Below are positions 51,490-62,685 of a stretch of 64,000 bases of DNA, piece after piece. The number at the start of each line of letters is the position of its first letter. Positions within the stretch are counted from its first letter, which is position 1. Where the stretch lies: positions 2,186,631 through 2,250,630 of the forward strand of contig MZZL01000408.1 of NCBI GenBank assembly GCA_002749535.1, written 5' to 3'. Made by a program: the position numbers and the translations under genes. Under the pieces are notes generated by a model. It did no database searches and was not told where the DNA came from. It saw only the letters and a program-made list of their open reading frames with translations. The DNA is from Apophysomyces variabilis. Its lineage: Eukaryota; Mucoromycota; Mucoromycetes; Mucorales; Mucoraceae.

Positions 51490-52950
51490 CATGTGGTATT
51501 TAACTTACTTCTTCGACTGTATGACTGCAACCCCTCTGCGCGTAAATACATGAAGATTTGGGTTAAGGTCGGCAACAGAGACTTCCTCTTCTGAATAACA
51601 GTATACAATCTATTACGGAAGGACTGAATCCCATTCGTTGTACGGGCTGTGCTCCCTTGCCATGTCTTGTTGACAGAGTTGTATCATTTAAAAATCATGC
51701 CCGCCGTCTTCTCGTTTGTCCAGCAGTCTATTCAATTGCTTGCATTGGGAAACTCTTCTCTTATAGCAGAAACAGCGCCATTGAATATATGTATACTGCT
51801 TGTTTCATACGTCGTGGAGCCATCTGAACATCCCCTCTTTCTCTGGTTTAACAACAGCATGGTTTATAGCCACTCTCTGAACCGATTGCATGAAATGGAA
51901 ATAGCAGCCCTTAAGGTATTTGTACCCATCGTCGTTCCCAGTATGCGTCCTATAGACAGCGCAGAAACCATTTCGCTGTGCCCAAGAAAAATCGACTACC
52001 AGTCCGCTGAAGTTGCTCTCTGCTGTAAACTGGATATTGTAGGCATTGAATAGCGCGGTGAAATATTCCTCGTAATGCCTATCGGTCTGAACGCCCAGTA
52101 CTGCTTGGAAAGCTACGGAGAAACGATCCAATCCTTCAAGGTACACTGTTGTGGAGCACAAATGGTATCCTTCTAGGAAGCAGTTGAAAGTGACGTCCGT
52201 CAACATGGGAAACTTTGCAAAATTGATACTACCAGCGATCACGGGAGAGTGAAATGCAATGCAAAAGTTTTGTGGACGAATATTTATCGGATTGCGAAGA
52301 TAGCCGGGATATTCATCGTCAAGGTTTTCGAATGCATTGAAAACATCTTCCTTCTTTTCTTGCTTGTTATTTGCATGTCCATTCTTTCGGATAATTTTGG
52401 CTCGCTGGTATTTAGTTCTATCATGATGCACGAAATAAGGATGGATGTCTGTTACAGGGATAAATGTGTTATGCGAAGCTGAGTTCGTCCCAGCAATAAG
52501 ATTAAGAGGAGTTTCTGCTGGACGGTCTAGCATACATTTCTCAAATTGCGTTAAAGCTTCTCTCGCATCATAACTGTTATGCGTGTGGTTTCCTTTGTAT
52601 GCCATGGTGCAATAAAATCCTTCGAACTTAAAGTTCACCTGAGCAGCACAACTGACATGCTTTAACGAGTTTTGATAACAACGGATACATGGCGTTGGCA
52701 GCTGTATCTTAAGAAGAGAAAGGGTGCTTTTAGGTCTTGTATGTACTTTATAAGCAGTACAACTTTCATTGGAGCATTGTACAGCACCCATGCAGACCTT
52801 TGTTATGCTTCATCCATTCTAAAGCCTCTTGCTATTTTGTTTCATCAGCTGCCACCCAATATCTATATCATAGTCGATTCCGTTTCCCTCGATTACTCTA
52901 ACTTCGTGTTTTTTCTGAACGTTGCGATCTATCCAAAGTCCAAACGACAT
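51490..52950 (-). pseudogene. MULE transposase, probably disrupted
   Basis: The zinc-binding N-domain has GAVQCSNESCTAY, PTPCIRCYQNSLKHVSCAAQ and YKGNHTHNSYDAREALTQFE. The DDE core has LTDVTFNCF (first Asp), GLVVDFSWAQRNGF (second Asp) and the C/H motif LKGCYFHFMQSVQRVAINHA. A later frame gives STARTTNGIQSFRNRLY, where the family often has Glu after TTN-x-x, so the third catalytic residue may be Gln or lie elsewhere. Breaks: the frames of EWMKHNK and VCMGAVQ differ by one base near 52800, a stop follows WLHDV at about 51804, and a TGA lies after TAGMIFK. Some of these could be introns. The N-terminus may begin at ATG 52950 (MSFGLWIDRNVQ). Confidence 0.6.
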
Positions 52951-53185
52951 ATTGCAAGTTGTTGAAATAGTAACAAGGTGTTATAGTACGGGCTTTTGTG
53001 TTAAACTAATTAATACTAATGAGAATGATGCCAACAAAGCATGATTAAACGTAGTACATTAGTCTGGCCAAAGTGCCTGAAAAGATGCAATCCGGAAGAG
53101 ACGGGCAACTCTCGACATCAAAAAGACATGACTTTTTTTCCTTTGGTGTACATTACAACATACAAAAAAGGGAAGTACACCAAAA

Positions 53186-56100
53186 ATACAGCTGGTGGGT
53201 AACATACAATATTTCGGCTTTCAGCGGCCAACATAACGGTTCCCAAGCTTAAGGTTTGAACTAACTTTAAGCATGACGTTGACTGCTGAACCTTCTTCTT
53301 ACGTACTCATCCTCTTCTATATCGTTTTATTACTTCCACGGTCATGGTGATTGATCGACAGACGTTGACTGATTCATATGTTCCAATATAAGACAAACAA
53401 AAGGGGTACAGCAAAAGAATAGGATAATCGGGATAATCCTTGGTTCATACCAAGGCTGTTAAAATGTGTCCCCTTGACATGGTTCTAATTTTTGTCCGAA
53501 CTGAAGCTTTTGACCTTATGCTATATGCTACAGACAGGAAAAAGCATCTTTACAGTCTTAGATGTGGTGTTGTTAACTTTGATTTTCATGCAGATATTTG
53601 CCCAAAGCGTACGTCATACCTTTTGGAAGCTGTCTAGCACTTGCACAAAACTCGCATTTGACTAATCTGGATCATCGCAAAAAGAAAGGAAAGACAGATG
53701 CTCTCTTTAGGCATAAACCTGAATAAGGGCAATGTAGTCCTTATTTCTGAAGTGGAAGAGGAACAAAAGCAGTAAGCTTTTCCGAGGGGCACCAGCAGAG
53801 TATATGTCCTACATAACCCCAGCAGATATGTCATGTGGAGGGATTTCGCTTTGTGCGTCTGCAAAACAAACCTTGATAACCGGTAACTGTATCAATCAAT
53901 AGTTTGAACAAGTTTATGTAAGAATAAGTTAAAACTTAAGGATGGGGTGGTCCATATCAGGCAATTACGTCTCGAGGATGTGCATGAGGTTGATATGTAT
54001 TAAAGTAAAATCGTTTAGATTAAACTTTCATAAAACCTACAAGTACGCAACAATCCGTCTACATACTTGTTTCTATTGATGATCCTTTAAATCATCAGAC
54101 AGGAAATTAAAAAAGTTTTATTCACACAGTGGATTCTTTGCATATCATTGTAGGATCCATACGTCAACATTCCAAAAATGTGGTTGAGGTTTCTGATGTC
54201 TTTACCTCACTATAAAGTGACAACTTGAAGACAAATACAAAGGGTGATTTAGAGAAAACTGTCGTTGATGATAGACTGCATCTGCAGCACGGTGCATAGA
54301 TTCGAAGATGCAACAGCACAGGATCTGCTGCATTGTTCGTTTTAGGTCTCAAGATGGTTAATACAGTCTTGGTTTCTTTAGACGACATCCCCTACAGTAT
54401 GCATAAACTGGATCGGACAAAAGCTGTTTCCTTGGCAGTCAGTGATCTTCTAGACCTAATCTTAATGTACTTAATTTAGGTCCTTACCATTTCCCTCTGA
54501 AACCTTCCTGTGTACCCGTGGTAGTTGCCACGGATAACTTTCTTTATATTCCAGATACCTCCGTAGGCTCACTACGCTATAATAAAACGTTTTTGGTCGT
54601 GGCAAATTACTTACTTGGGCATCAGCTGGATTCTGTTGTGTAAAGTCATTCTTTCCTAAAATTTACTTCACTAGCGTCACGTCGGAGTAATCAGTAAATA
54701 GGTTGAGAGACGTGATCGATCGATCGATGGAACACAAATACTTGGCATACAGCCAAGTTAACGTCAGAATATACCACTCGTTTACTAGCATAGTTGTAGT
54801 TTACACAACCCCCCCTTTTTTTTATCAATGCAGAAGGTATAGCGGAAAATTGATAGTAAGCAAAATTCGTGGATTAATTATAACAAAAAAAAAGAATGTA
54901 TTAGACTTTGCTTTATTATCGTGATTACTATAATCATTATGCGTTCCTATCCCGTTCAACTTATAATAACTGAATCTAATGTCGGATTATATGCACGACA
55001 ACGAATCTGGCATTGAATAAAAAATTTATCGTTCGGTTCAGTACGGTTTTACTTGAATTTATCCGAACATTACGCCGAATTCCGTAAAATGCTGCTGTTC
55101 CATTGTTATCAACGTTTCAAAAGGCCATCTTTTCTGTAGTATGATAAAGATATTTTTGCCTTTTGTCGCTATCAACGTATAGATTGTTTGTTTCTTAAAG
55201 TACATATGTTAATGATGTATGATAGTTATCCCAGTCCAAATGATAGATGTCAGATTTGATTTATCACATGTATCCCCAACGATAGAGAGCTAACTTCAGG
55301 TGATAGGCATCAATTGTCTTTTGCATCACATTATAGAACAGATCTACCCCCTGACAATGCCAAATTTGATATGCGCAGAAAAGATGGGGGGAGTCAAACT
55401 TTCGAACAATGAAAATTTCGGCAGGATGCAGAAAAGGGCGCAGTAACAGTGATTTGGCACCATTAAGCTGCGGCAATGTTTACTCCGAAGTTGCAGGCCC
55501 GACCGTATGGACTTTGATAAATGGCAAAATTTTTCCTTCGCTACATTACCAGGGGACATGACGCAATCAGGTGAAAAAACTAAACCAGATGAACTATTGC
55601 TTGTTCCCAATCGAGCATAATCCCTTGCTCTTCTAGTTTATTATATATTAATGATACCGTTAGCAGAAACGCTGTTTGTCTTCAGCCATATGACACTTTA
55701 CGTCGTATAAGAACGAAAATAATAGAAGAGAAATCAAGAAGCCCCGCCTGATTTATCAGATTTTCAACGCGAAGTCCGAAGATATCGCACTTGGACTTGG
55801 GACACATGACTCTCACGGACTTCTAATGGCAATGATCGTCTTTAAAAAATAAGGTTTCGAGGGAGATCGACAGGCCAAATGCCATGTTCCATTGATTCTC
55901 TTAACATAGTACAGAAAAAAATCGCTTTTCCTGGTGTAAATAGTTAGTTATTGCAGGCGTTACAATAAAAAATAGAAATTTAGCATGTTTTGTTACGTTG
56001 TATAGTATGCACGTCTCGTCGTCAATTTCCTGCTGATTGGGTAATCTCAGCTACACCAAAAAAGGTATTCTCCTCCTTTTCCACTTTGCACCGACACAAG

Positions 56101-56954
56101 AGGGCGTCTTATTATTCTTTATGAAGAGTGCGCCACCGGTCTTGATGAATATATGGAAAGCTTCCAACTGGTTTCTCTTTTTCTTTTTAGCCATTCCTAG
56201 ATCTTTTATTTTATCACATGGCTGTTAAATTGTATTGAGTCTCTCTTCGATTTTGGCAATTTTTCGCTTCTGAGGGGTAAGAGTGTCTGTAGAATCTGTA
56301 CGCGCTGACAACGAAGCCTCCAAATCCAGATACACAATTGTCCCCGTGCTCTATTTTCCCTTTCTTTCTTTTCGCTCGGTCAAATTATTCTATTGCGGAT
56401 ATAAAAATGACGTTTTGTGTTCCCATTGAATAACGAGCGCGCCAGCACAAAGTTCGCGCGAAGGTAGCGTGACACAGAAAGCCACTTTGCCAGTCAGTCA
56501 GCCACGTTAAGCCCGCAAGTAAATTGATTTGATGAGTTATATTCTCGATCATTAGAAAGAAAGAATAAATGAACAGATCAGAATGAAAAGGAAAGGGGAA
56601 AATGAGATGATAATAAAAATTGAATACATGTTGCTTAGTTTTTCTTTACCATGACGATCTTATAGTTATCCATGAGAAAACATGGAAACGGCGGTTCTGA
56701 TTTGTTCTCCTGTTTGCTTCTTTTATTGAGACACACTCCAATGATTTCTTTTTTTGAATGTCCGGAATCACTCGCCCTGACTTTGTGCGACGTAACTATG
56801 TTCTTTTCTTTTTTTCTTTTTAGAGCAGCTGATCTCCCATGTTCTCCCTCCTCCTCCCCCCGCGTCCCCCAAATTCCACGCTCGTGGATATAAAGAACCT
56901 AATCAACTGAATACTTCTTGCTTCTTCTTCCACTTACTTCTCACTTTCATCCAA
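53186..56954. other. Nearly 3.8 kb without a recognised gene
   Basis: AT-rich spacer right of the MULE. ORFs of 60-90 codons (for example 55264-55610 minus, 53440-53637 plus) show no domain. A GATC tetranucleotide run is at about 54716-54728. The last 200 bases are C/T-rich with a TATAAAG at about 56889, fitting the promoter of the PH-domain gene. Confidence 0.4.
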
Positions 56955-57549
56955 ATGCAAGGCTGGCTGCAAAAACAAAGACATGGTCTATACAGGCCCT
57001 TCCTAAGACGGTTTTTCGTGCTCGATGGACGAGAACTACGCTATTACAAAAATGAGGTACATATCCTTTCTATACCAACCCAAAAATATTCGATCTGTTT
57101 TTACTAATGACCACATATAGAAGGATGATACACCACAGAACGTTGTCGATCTGCTTCACTATCGAGTCGAAACGATCAATCGACGTGCATCACAACCACA
57201 AACGATGTTTCGACTTGTATCAGATAACAATACTCCCGAGCAGCCAAACTTCTTGCTGCAGGCAGCAACAGAAGAAGACATGCAGAGATGGGTGGCAGCA
57301 ATCCATCAACAAATAGCAGGCGCAACACATGTTCTGGAAAAATGGCTTGAGCGCTTCGACATACACACTCCCACGAGCGAATACACACAAAGTCGGTCGT
57401 CCATAACGTCATTATACAGTTCAAACGACTCTTCTACTTCGGCATCTACCTCGGTCGACACTATTGAAAAACAATCTCTGAAATCACCTCGATTAATATC
57501 TTTCGTCTCTTCATTTTGGGCGCGGAAAAGACCATCAGCGAAAGCGTAG
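56955..57549 (+). CDS. Small pleckstrin-homology (PH) domain protein
   Basis: Exon 1 is 56955-57056 and exon 2 is 57121-57549; the intron is 64 bases, GTACAT to ATATAG. The PH domain fills most of the protein: MQGWLQKQRHGLYRPFLRR, FFVLDGRELRYYKNE, VVDLLHYRVE, MFRLVSDNN, and the C-terminal helix EEDMQRWVAAIHQQIAG with its invariant Trp. The tail is Ser/Thr-rich with a basic end. Basic residues in the first loop (KQRHG, RR) are suitable for phosphoinositide binding. Total is 176 residues, so it may be a stand-alone membrane-targeting module; the partner is unknown. Confidence 0.85.
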
Positions 57550-57902
57550 TTATTATTTGACCGATAGCCATATTTATGACGAGGCACTTCTCTTGATGCC
57601 AAACATACGTCGATTACTTACGCTTCACGCACGTACGCACACACACTCTCACATATCTATATATACACACACGACCCGCTCGCTATTTTACTCTGTCTCT
57701 ACGCCATCCACATATGCATATCTCATCTTAGTTTTTGTACATGTTTCTGAAAATGCTTATAAAACAATACATAACTCATTAGTGTCTAAAGATAAAAAGC
57801 AGATATTAAAGTTATTGACCAGATCTTTGTGTTCACAGCTGTGCACTGATACATCATCAAAAAATATATGAAATTTATCAAATTTTCAGACAGCGACAAC
57901 CA
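57550..57902. repeat. 3' flank with CA/TA-rich microsatellite
   Basis: CACACAC, CATATCTATATATA and ACACACACGA runs lie at about 57636-57675 in the 3' flank of the PH gene. No gene is visible. Confidence 0.45.
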
Positions 57903-59081
57903 TTACACCTGTAGGTTGCCGCCAATAAAGGAGTGATGGTCCAGGAGCGTACTATCAGCTGCAAGTGAGCGATAAGCAGCTGGATGTAATCTTCGCTTAG
58001 TTCGTTTTTTCCTTCCTGCAGTTTCCAGATTCTTATCGTGCCTAAATTTATCCTGAGCATTTGTAATAGTATTTCTCTTTATCATCATGAAGTTGATATC
58101 AAAGCAGTTTAGAACTAAAAATAAAAATAAGCCGATATGGTACGCTGCAATTTTTTTCTGGTGACCCAGAGCATCTTGATCATAACTGACATAGAAAATG
58201 CCATAGATTGTAAGCGATCCATGTAGCATCTGCGTACCCGGTTGAGCTGACGGATCCAAGCACCAAAGTGCCATCTCGGTTTCAATGGGCATACAAGCTG
58301 TGCCACGTTGACCTGCCACATGTCCAAACTTCTTTTGCCGAAAGGGAAGTGGTGGAACACATGACCTTGGCATTTTGCTCTGGTCCCATGAATACGAGAT
58401 ACTGTTATTCCGCGGCACAAGCATAGCCACAGCTCATTTCCCTCGGTATCAACAGACACACGCAGATAAACACATGGAATGGTGCGCATGATCCATGTCA
58501 TCAACGGCGCCTGCTCCCATGGCGATATGGCTCGCTACGCCGAGCAATCCAAAAACGGAAAATTTTCTACTCAGATCAATTCCAAAGAGATGAGGGTATA
58601 GCCTTCACGTAACCGGAAATTGAATATGAAAAGGAAGGCGGCCAGCGTCTTTGTAACCATTAGGAACAGGCTGTGGAAAACTTAAAGATTGACAACCAAT
58701 TAGATCGCAAAAACACTGAAACGCTTCGTTTTTCCTTCCCAAGGCGTCTTTGTGGCAGGGAACAAGTTCAATTTAAGCTTAAAACTGACTGCTCGCTTTT
58801 CCTTTCATCGGCAGTGCCGGTTCAAGCATCGACTGTTAAGAAACGACGACAACAACATTAAGCCAGTGGAACAGAATTTGTAAGTCATCAGTTAAGGAAT
58901 ACAAATCTGCAAAGAAGTTAATGAGATTCAAAGGCCAATGTTTAATATGATTCATTCGAAAGAGGTGTAATTCAAACCACATGAAGATATCATCGTTAGC
59001 GCCGCGCATTTTGGGTATGCTTCGATTAAAGGCAAAAATTACAATGTGTAGCAAAAATAAAAATATTTGATGATTGCACAT
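57903..59081 (-). pseudogene. Frameshifted, unrecognised element-type ORF
   Basis: Two minus-strand frames carry protein-like sequence that abuts: 58504 to about 58240 (GNELWLCLCRGITVSRIHGT, then SLDMWQVNVAQLVCP and WHFGAWIRQLN), and about 58240 to 57903 (QMLHGSLTIYGIFYVSYDQD, LGHQKKIAAYHIGLFLFLV, RLHPAAYRSLAADSTLLDHH). A frame jump near 58240 is needed to link them. A further protein-like frame upstream (58836-59081: GANDDIFMWFELHLFRMNHI) may be a preceding exon. Composition and decay suggest a repeat-family gene; I cannot name the family. Confidence 0.45.
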
Positions 59082-61200
59082 ACTAACTTGGTCTTATCCT
59101 GACGACCATTGCTAGCAGTATGTTTTACTATAAAATGACTATCGATGACGCATTTCTTAGCCAAGAAACGCTCTTGCTTTACAGTAGCTCATCAATGGAA
59201 AGATCATACTAAAGAATCGTTTGATTATTGAGAGGATGGTCAAACAAAGAAGTCTAGGGACCCAGCAATGGGGTTTACACTAAACATGACATTAACCGGT
59301 AGAACAATGCCTACCAATATGTCGCTCCTTTAATCTGTGTATGCCAGTTTCACGATGAATTAGAGGTTGAGAACCAGCTCGAACAAAAAAGGTGCAATTT
59401 CCGGAATCAACATCAGATGCTTTTTGTTCGAGAATCTTAGGCCCGATCTTCCCGCCGATGTCCCAATATATTAATATAGCCGAATAAGGTCTTGAACGAA
59501 CTGACTAGAAGATGAATAACGCCTGCCATGCATGTACAGTAATCATTTGGAAATCTTCAGCCTGCCGTGTCTACGCCTAGAAAGACCTGAATATCTCTAC
59601 AGTAATTTTATCTTTCTTTCGTTTTAACGAATTACTCCGTCGCCCGCTATATCATCTGGAATCTTATCGCTCGTATATTCTATCGCCGCCGGTGTTTTCT
59701 AGTACTTGATGGATCCTACCATGCTCGGGACGGCTCGACTCCCAGCCTTAGCGGCTCCAAAGATAATTTTTTGGAATCTCCTTTTCCGTACGTTAGGAAA
59801 GATAAAGTGCCATTACAGCAATCTTACAATGTATGATAACCGTACCAAACAATAACGCTTCCTCTACCATTCTTCTAAAGAATTAGCAATATAAAAGCAC
59901 AACATGAAACAACTAATTGAATCCCTTTTGATATGTTATACAGGTCCAAGGTAAACCTATTCTTGAGATAAAGGGATGTCTTCGGGTATTTCAACCATCA
60001 GAGTTATTGATGTAGTAAAGGAAAAAATTATTTCGAGGTATAGGACTAATTTTAAGGAATAATATGTAATTCTTTTTTCTTGAACGTATGGTGCATTCAG
60101 TGATAAGACTCAGGAGATTAAGTACCATGAGCATGGGGAAACAGCGGCTGGAAAAAGGTAGTTGGAGGAGCAGTCACTCTGAATGACGCTTTGCGCATAT
60201 CATCTCATAGGAAGCGTTGGAAAGCTAGGGTGATCTATACTATTACAATAAAGGTAGCAAATAAAGGACAACTGCTCCAGAAACAGTGCACAAATAGCAC
60301 TTCATTACGTTCCCTGCCTAATAATTAGAGAAGATTTTATCGTACAGCATCCTTCCGGATAAGTACTGACCTTCATAAACTTTTCCATATAGAACAGGAC
60401 TAGTGCTGTTTAGCCTTCAACTGTACAGCTTAAGCGAATGAGGGACACTACCGCATATCCCATATAACTACTCTATCACAGTATTGTACAATATTGCGCT
60501 GCTGTGGCAGAAAACCGATCCAAACCGCTGGTTCTCGTGGACACACTTTATCGGACACCTGATCTTTGGATTAAAACCAGAAGGAAGCTTAGGTTTTACG
60601 CGTTTATAATTCTTTGTGAAAAGCTTATCGACCAAAAAGAAAGGCGGGAATATGAAACCATATGGGTATGCTGGTCCTTGCTTTATCGTGCAAACTTAAG
60701 ATGCTCTACAATTCTTACAAATAGCGAATACATACCAAAAAGCTTCATGACATATATACAACAGAGACTGGTTTATAACTTTTTTAGCTTAAAGAAATAT
60801 TCAGGATGGAATTTATTATTGCAACAGGTAATTTAGCCATGCAGTAAGAAGCAATAGGGGCTACATCCTTTGTTACCGTGCCTTAAACAATTAAGCGGGA
60901 AGACATCAAGACAGTTATAAAGTGAACGGGAAAAGAACCAAAGCGCTTCGAGTACTCGATACGGACAGCTTGCTTTTTTCTGGCTTGCAAGGCGTCTTGA
61001 CACGGTCAAAACCTGTATAATAGGAGAAGGAGGAGGAAAGAAAGTAGCATCAAATTAAAACGCGTCGCTTTCATACCTAGAACTTTCGCACTGGTGCTGA
61101 ACGCTTGTTTCCAGCAGAAGAGTGACCGAAAAGAAGGAGAAGAGAAAACAAACACAGCAGAATAGGGCGGCTTCCCAGCAGAAAGAAAAGAGAAATAAGC
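59082..61200. other. Spacer, no gene recognised
   Basis: Scattered short frames, such as 59600-59700 plus and 60504-60836 plus (110 codons, aromatic- and lysine-rich), have no domain. No RNA gene or array is seen. Confidence 0.4.
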
Positions 61201-61410
61201 AAAACTTACCTATAACACTAGAAAGAAAGTGCCACCTATTGCATTCAAGTTAATGTGTTCATACTCAGTACATGAGTTTTCTCATGTTCAATATCTCAAA
61301 GCATTGGGGACACACTCAAAGAAAGCATCTACTAATCTATGTAGGCTAGCCTACCGCACCCCATCTCATCCCCATCCCTTCTTTAATTCTACCCACCACT
61401 TTATTTCCCC

Positions 61411-61487
61411 GCACTTACCATGCATTGAAACACTTACCTTATGTTGCGGTACTTACCTTATTTGAAGTACCTACCTTTACTGCAACC
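61411..61487 (-). repeat. Four degenerate ~20-bp units with consensus 5' splice-site cores
   Basis: Plus-strand units of 20, 20, 18 and 19 bases begin at 61411, 61431, 61451 and 61469, sharing the core ACTTACC(TTA); the last is ACCTACC. Read on the minus strand they are GGTAAGT three times and GGTAGGT once, that is, consensus intron donors. Another GGTAAGTTTTG is at about 61202-61212 on the same strand. Confidence 0.5.
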
Positions 61488-62163
61488 ATGATTGTATATA
61501 AGATTATCTTATGGGGTATTCTACGGTTGAAGATGGTTAAAAGGAAGAGGTCTAAAGATGGAACAAGCCAAAAAAAAACGCGTAACGTAAAATCTTACCG
61601 TCTGTCTGTATCAAATGAGAATGCTTCTTCAGAGTTTTGTTTACTGTTACTGCCAGCCAGATAGAAAGTTATCTATTAACATGAAAAGAGCCAGATTGTC
61701 ATGTTTAGTTAAGAAGCAAGAAAAGAACAAGTTCAAAGGGAAAGCCGCCTGGGGCAATAGGAGAGTAATGGAAAGAAAGTTGAGAAGAAGAAAAGAAAGG
61801 AAGGTTCCAGAGTCCAAAATATTTTGACGGGAAATAATTCCCTTTTAATGACAATGGCCTGAGCATCTTACAATGTGTAGAAAGTCTGTGTCAACCCATA
61901 TCGATTGAATTGATAGACATTCGTTTCGACACTGTACATTCACCTTCCTTACCTTGTCCTTTTTCAAGTACTATATGAAACCATATTTCAATCAATAGTA
62001 TATGTTGATTCAACTGTATTTTCTTTGCACTTGCAATGTCTTTTGGTTCTGGAATGGTCATCATATCTTTTCATTCAAAACAGTCATGCTTCTTTTGTGT
62101 AGCCTGACCCTTATTCCCGGGTTCCGAACTGAGCTAGGTTGACATTGCGCATGATTCCCAGAG
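61488..62163. other. Spacer, no gene recognised
   Basis: ORFs at 61425-61664 and 61615-61827 are lysine/arginine-rich read-through of purine-rich DNA. No gene or RNA is supported. Confidence 0.4.
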
Positions 62164-62685
62164 ATGATTCTGTCTTGCCCACTACGTCGATCTCCTAGTT
62201 TGCCCCAGTGCCACACACACTCCCCAGTACGTTACATGATCTTACAAAAGACATTCTACTTTTTCTATTTGAGTAAAAAAGGCAGTCTCTCTTTTAGTCT
62301 CTTTTACTTTTCTTTTGATAATTTTTCTTGCAGTCATCGGTATCTAAAAGGTTTATTTATTTCTCAATGCCATCAATGCAAAAAAGAAAAATCATGTGAA
62401 AATACCGCTTTCTGCTTTAGGCAAATTGTTAATGAGCGATATCCAGTTGCCATTGATGAAACAAGAAAAAGAGTACGAGATGGTATCCACTTTTCATACC
62501 TACTTTGTAAGCTACAAAGAATGTCTCTTATTATTTCCTTCTTTACTTTTCAAAGGGGGAATAAAAATAAAGAAGTACAGTCATTGACAGAAATGCCAAA
62601 TGTCAAACTTATTTTTAAGTTTAACCCCAGTAGAGTAGTCACTCATGGTAATTTACTGCCATGTCATAAAAGGAAAAAGCGATAA
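62164..62685 (+). CDS. Unrecognised 173-residue ORF with a short Cys motif
   Basis: Only the middle of this ORF looks coding: QCHQCKKEKSCENTAFCFRQ followed by NERYPVAIDETRKRVRDG. The CHQC-x-K and later C and RY spacing faintly recall the 4CXXC_R1 zinc-finger family, but further Cys pairs are missing. The flanking parts are F/S- and K-rich and probably noncoding. It could be one exon of a broken gene. Confidence 0.25.
   Translation: MILSCPLRRSPSLPQCHTHSPVRYMILQKTFYFFYLSKKGSLSFSLFYFSFDNFSCSHRYLKGLFISQCHQCKKEKSCENTAFCFRQIVNERYPVAIDETRKRVRDGIHFSYLLCKLQRMSLIISFFTFQRGNKNKEVQSLTEMPNVKLIFKFNPSRVVTHGNLLPCHKRKKR

Larger units (their letters stand above)
49230..53185 (-). mobile_element. Mutator-like (MULE) DNA transposon carrying a USP-like protease, boundaries tentative
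   Basis: A minus-strand transposase (about 51.5-52.95 kb) is followed by a linker and a USP-type protease (49.5-51.2 kb). The motif TTTGGTGTAC occurs at 49235-49244, with a similar TTTTGGGTGTACC at about 49256. Near the other side, TTTGGTGTAC is at 53142-53151 and its inverse GTACACCAAA at 53175-53184. The inverted pair suggests short terminal repeats flanking about 3.9 kb. No long perfect terminal repeat or target duplication could be confirmed, so the ends are provisional. Confidence 0.55.

Noticed and set aside
54714..54730. GATC tetranucleotide run
   Set aside because: Short simple repeat; no sign of a functional site.
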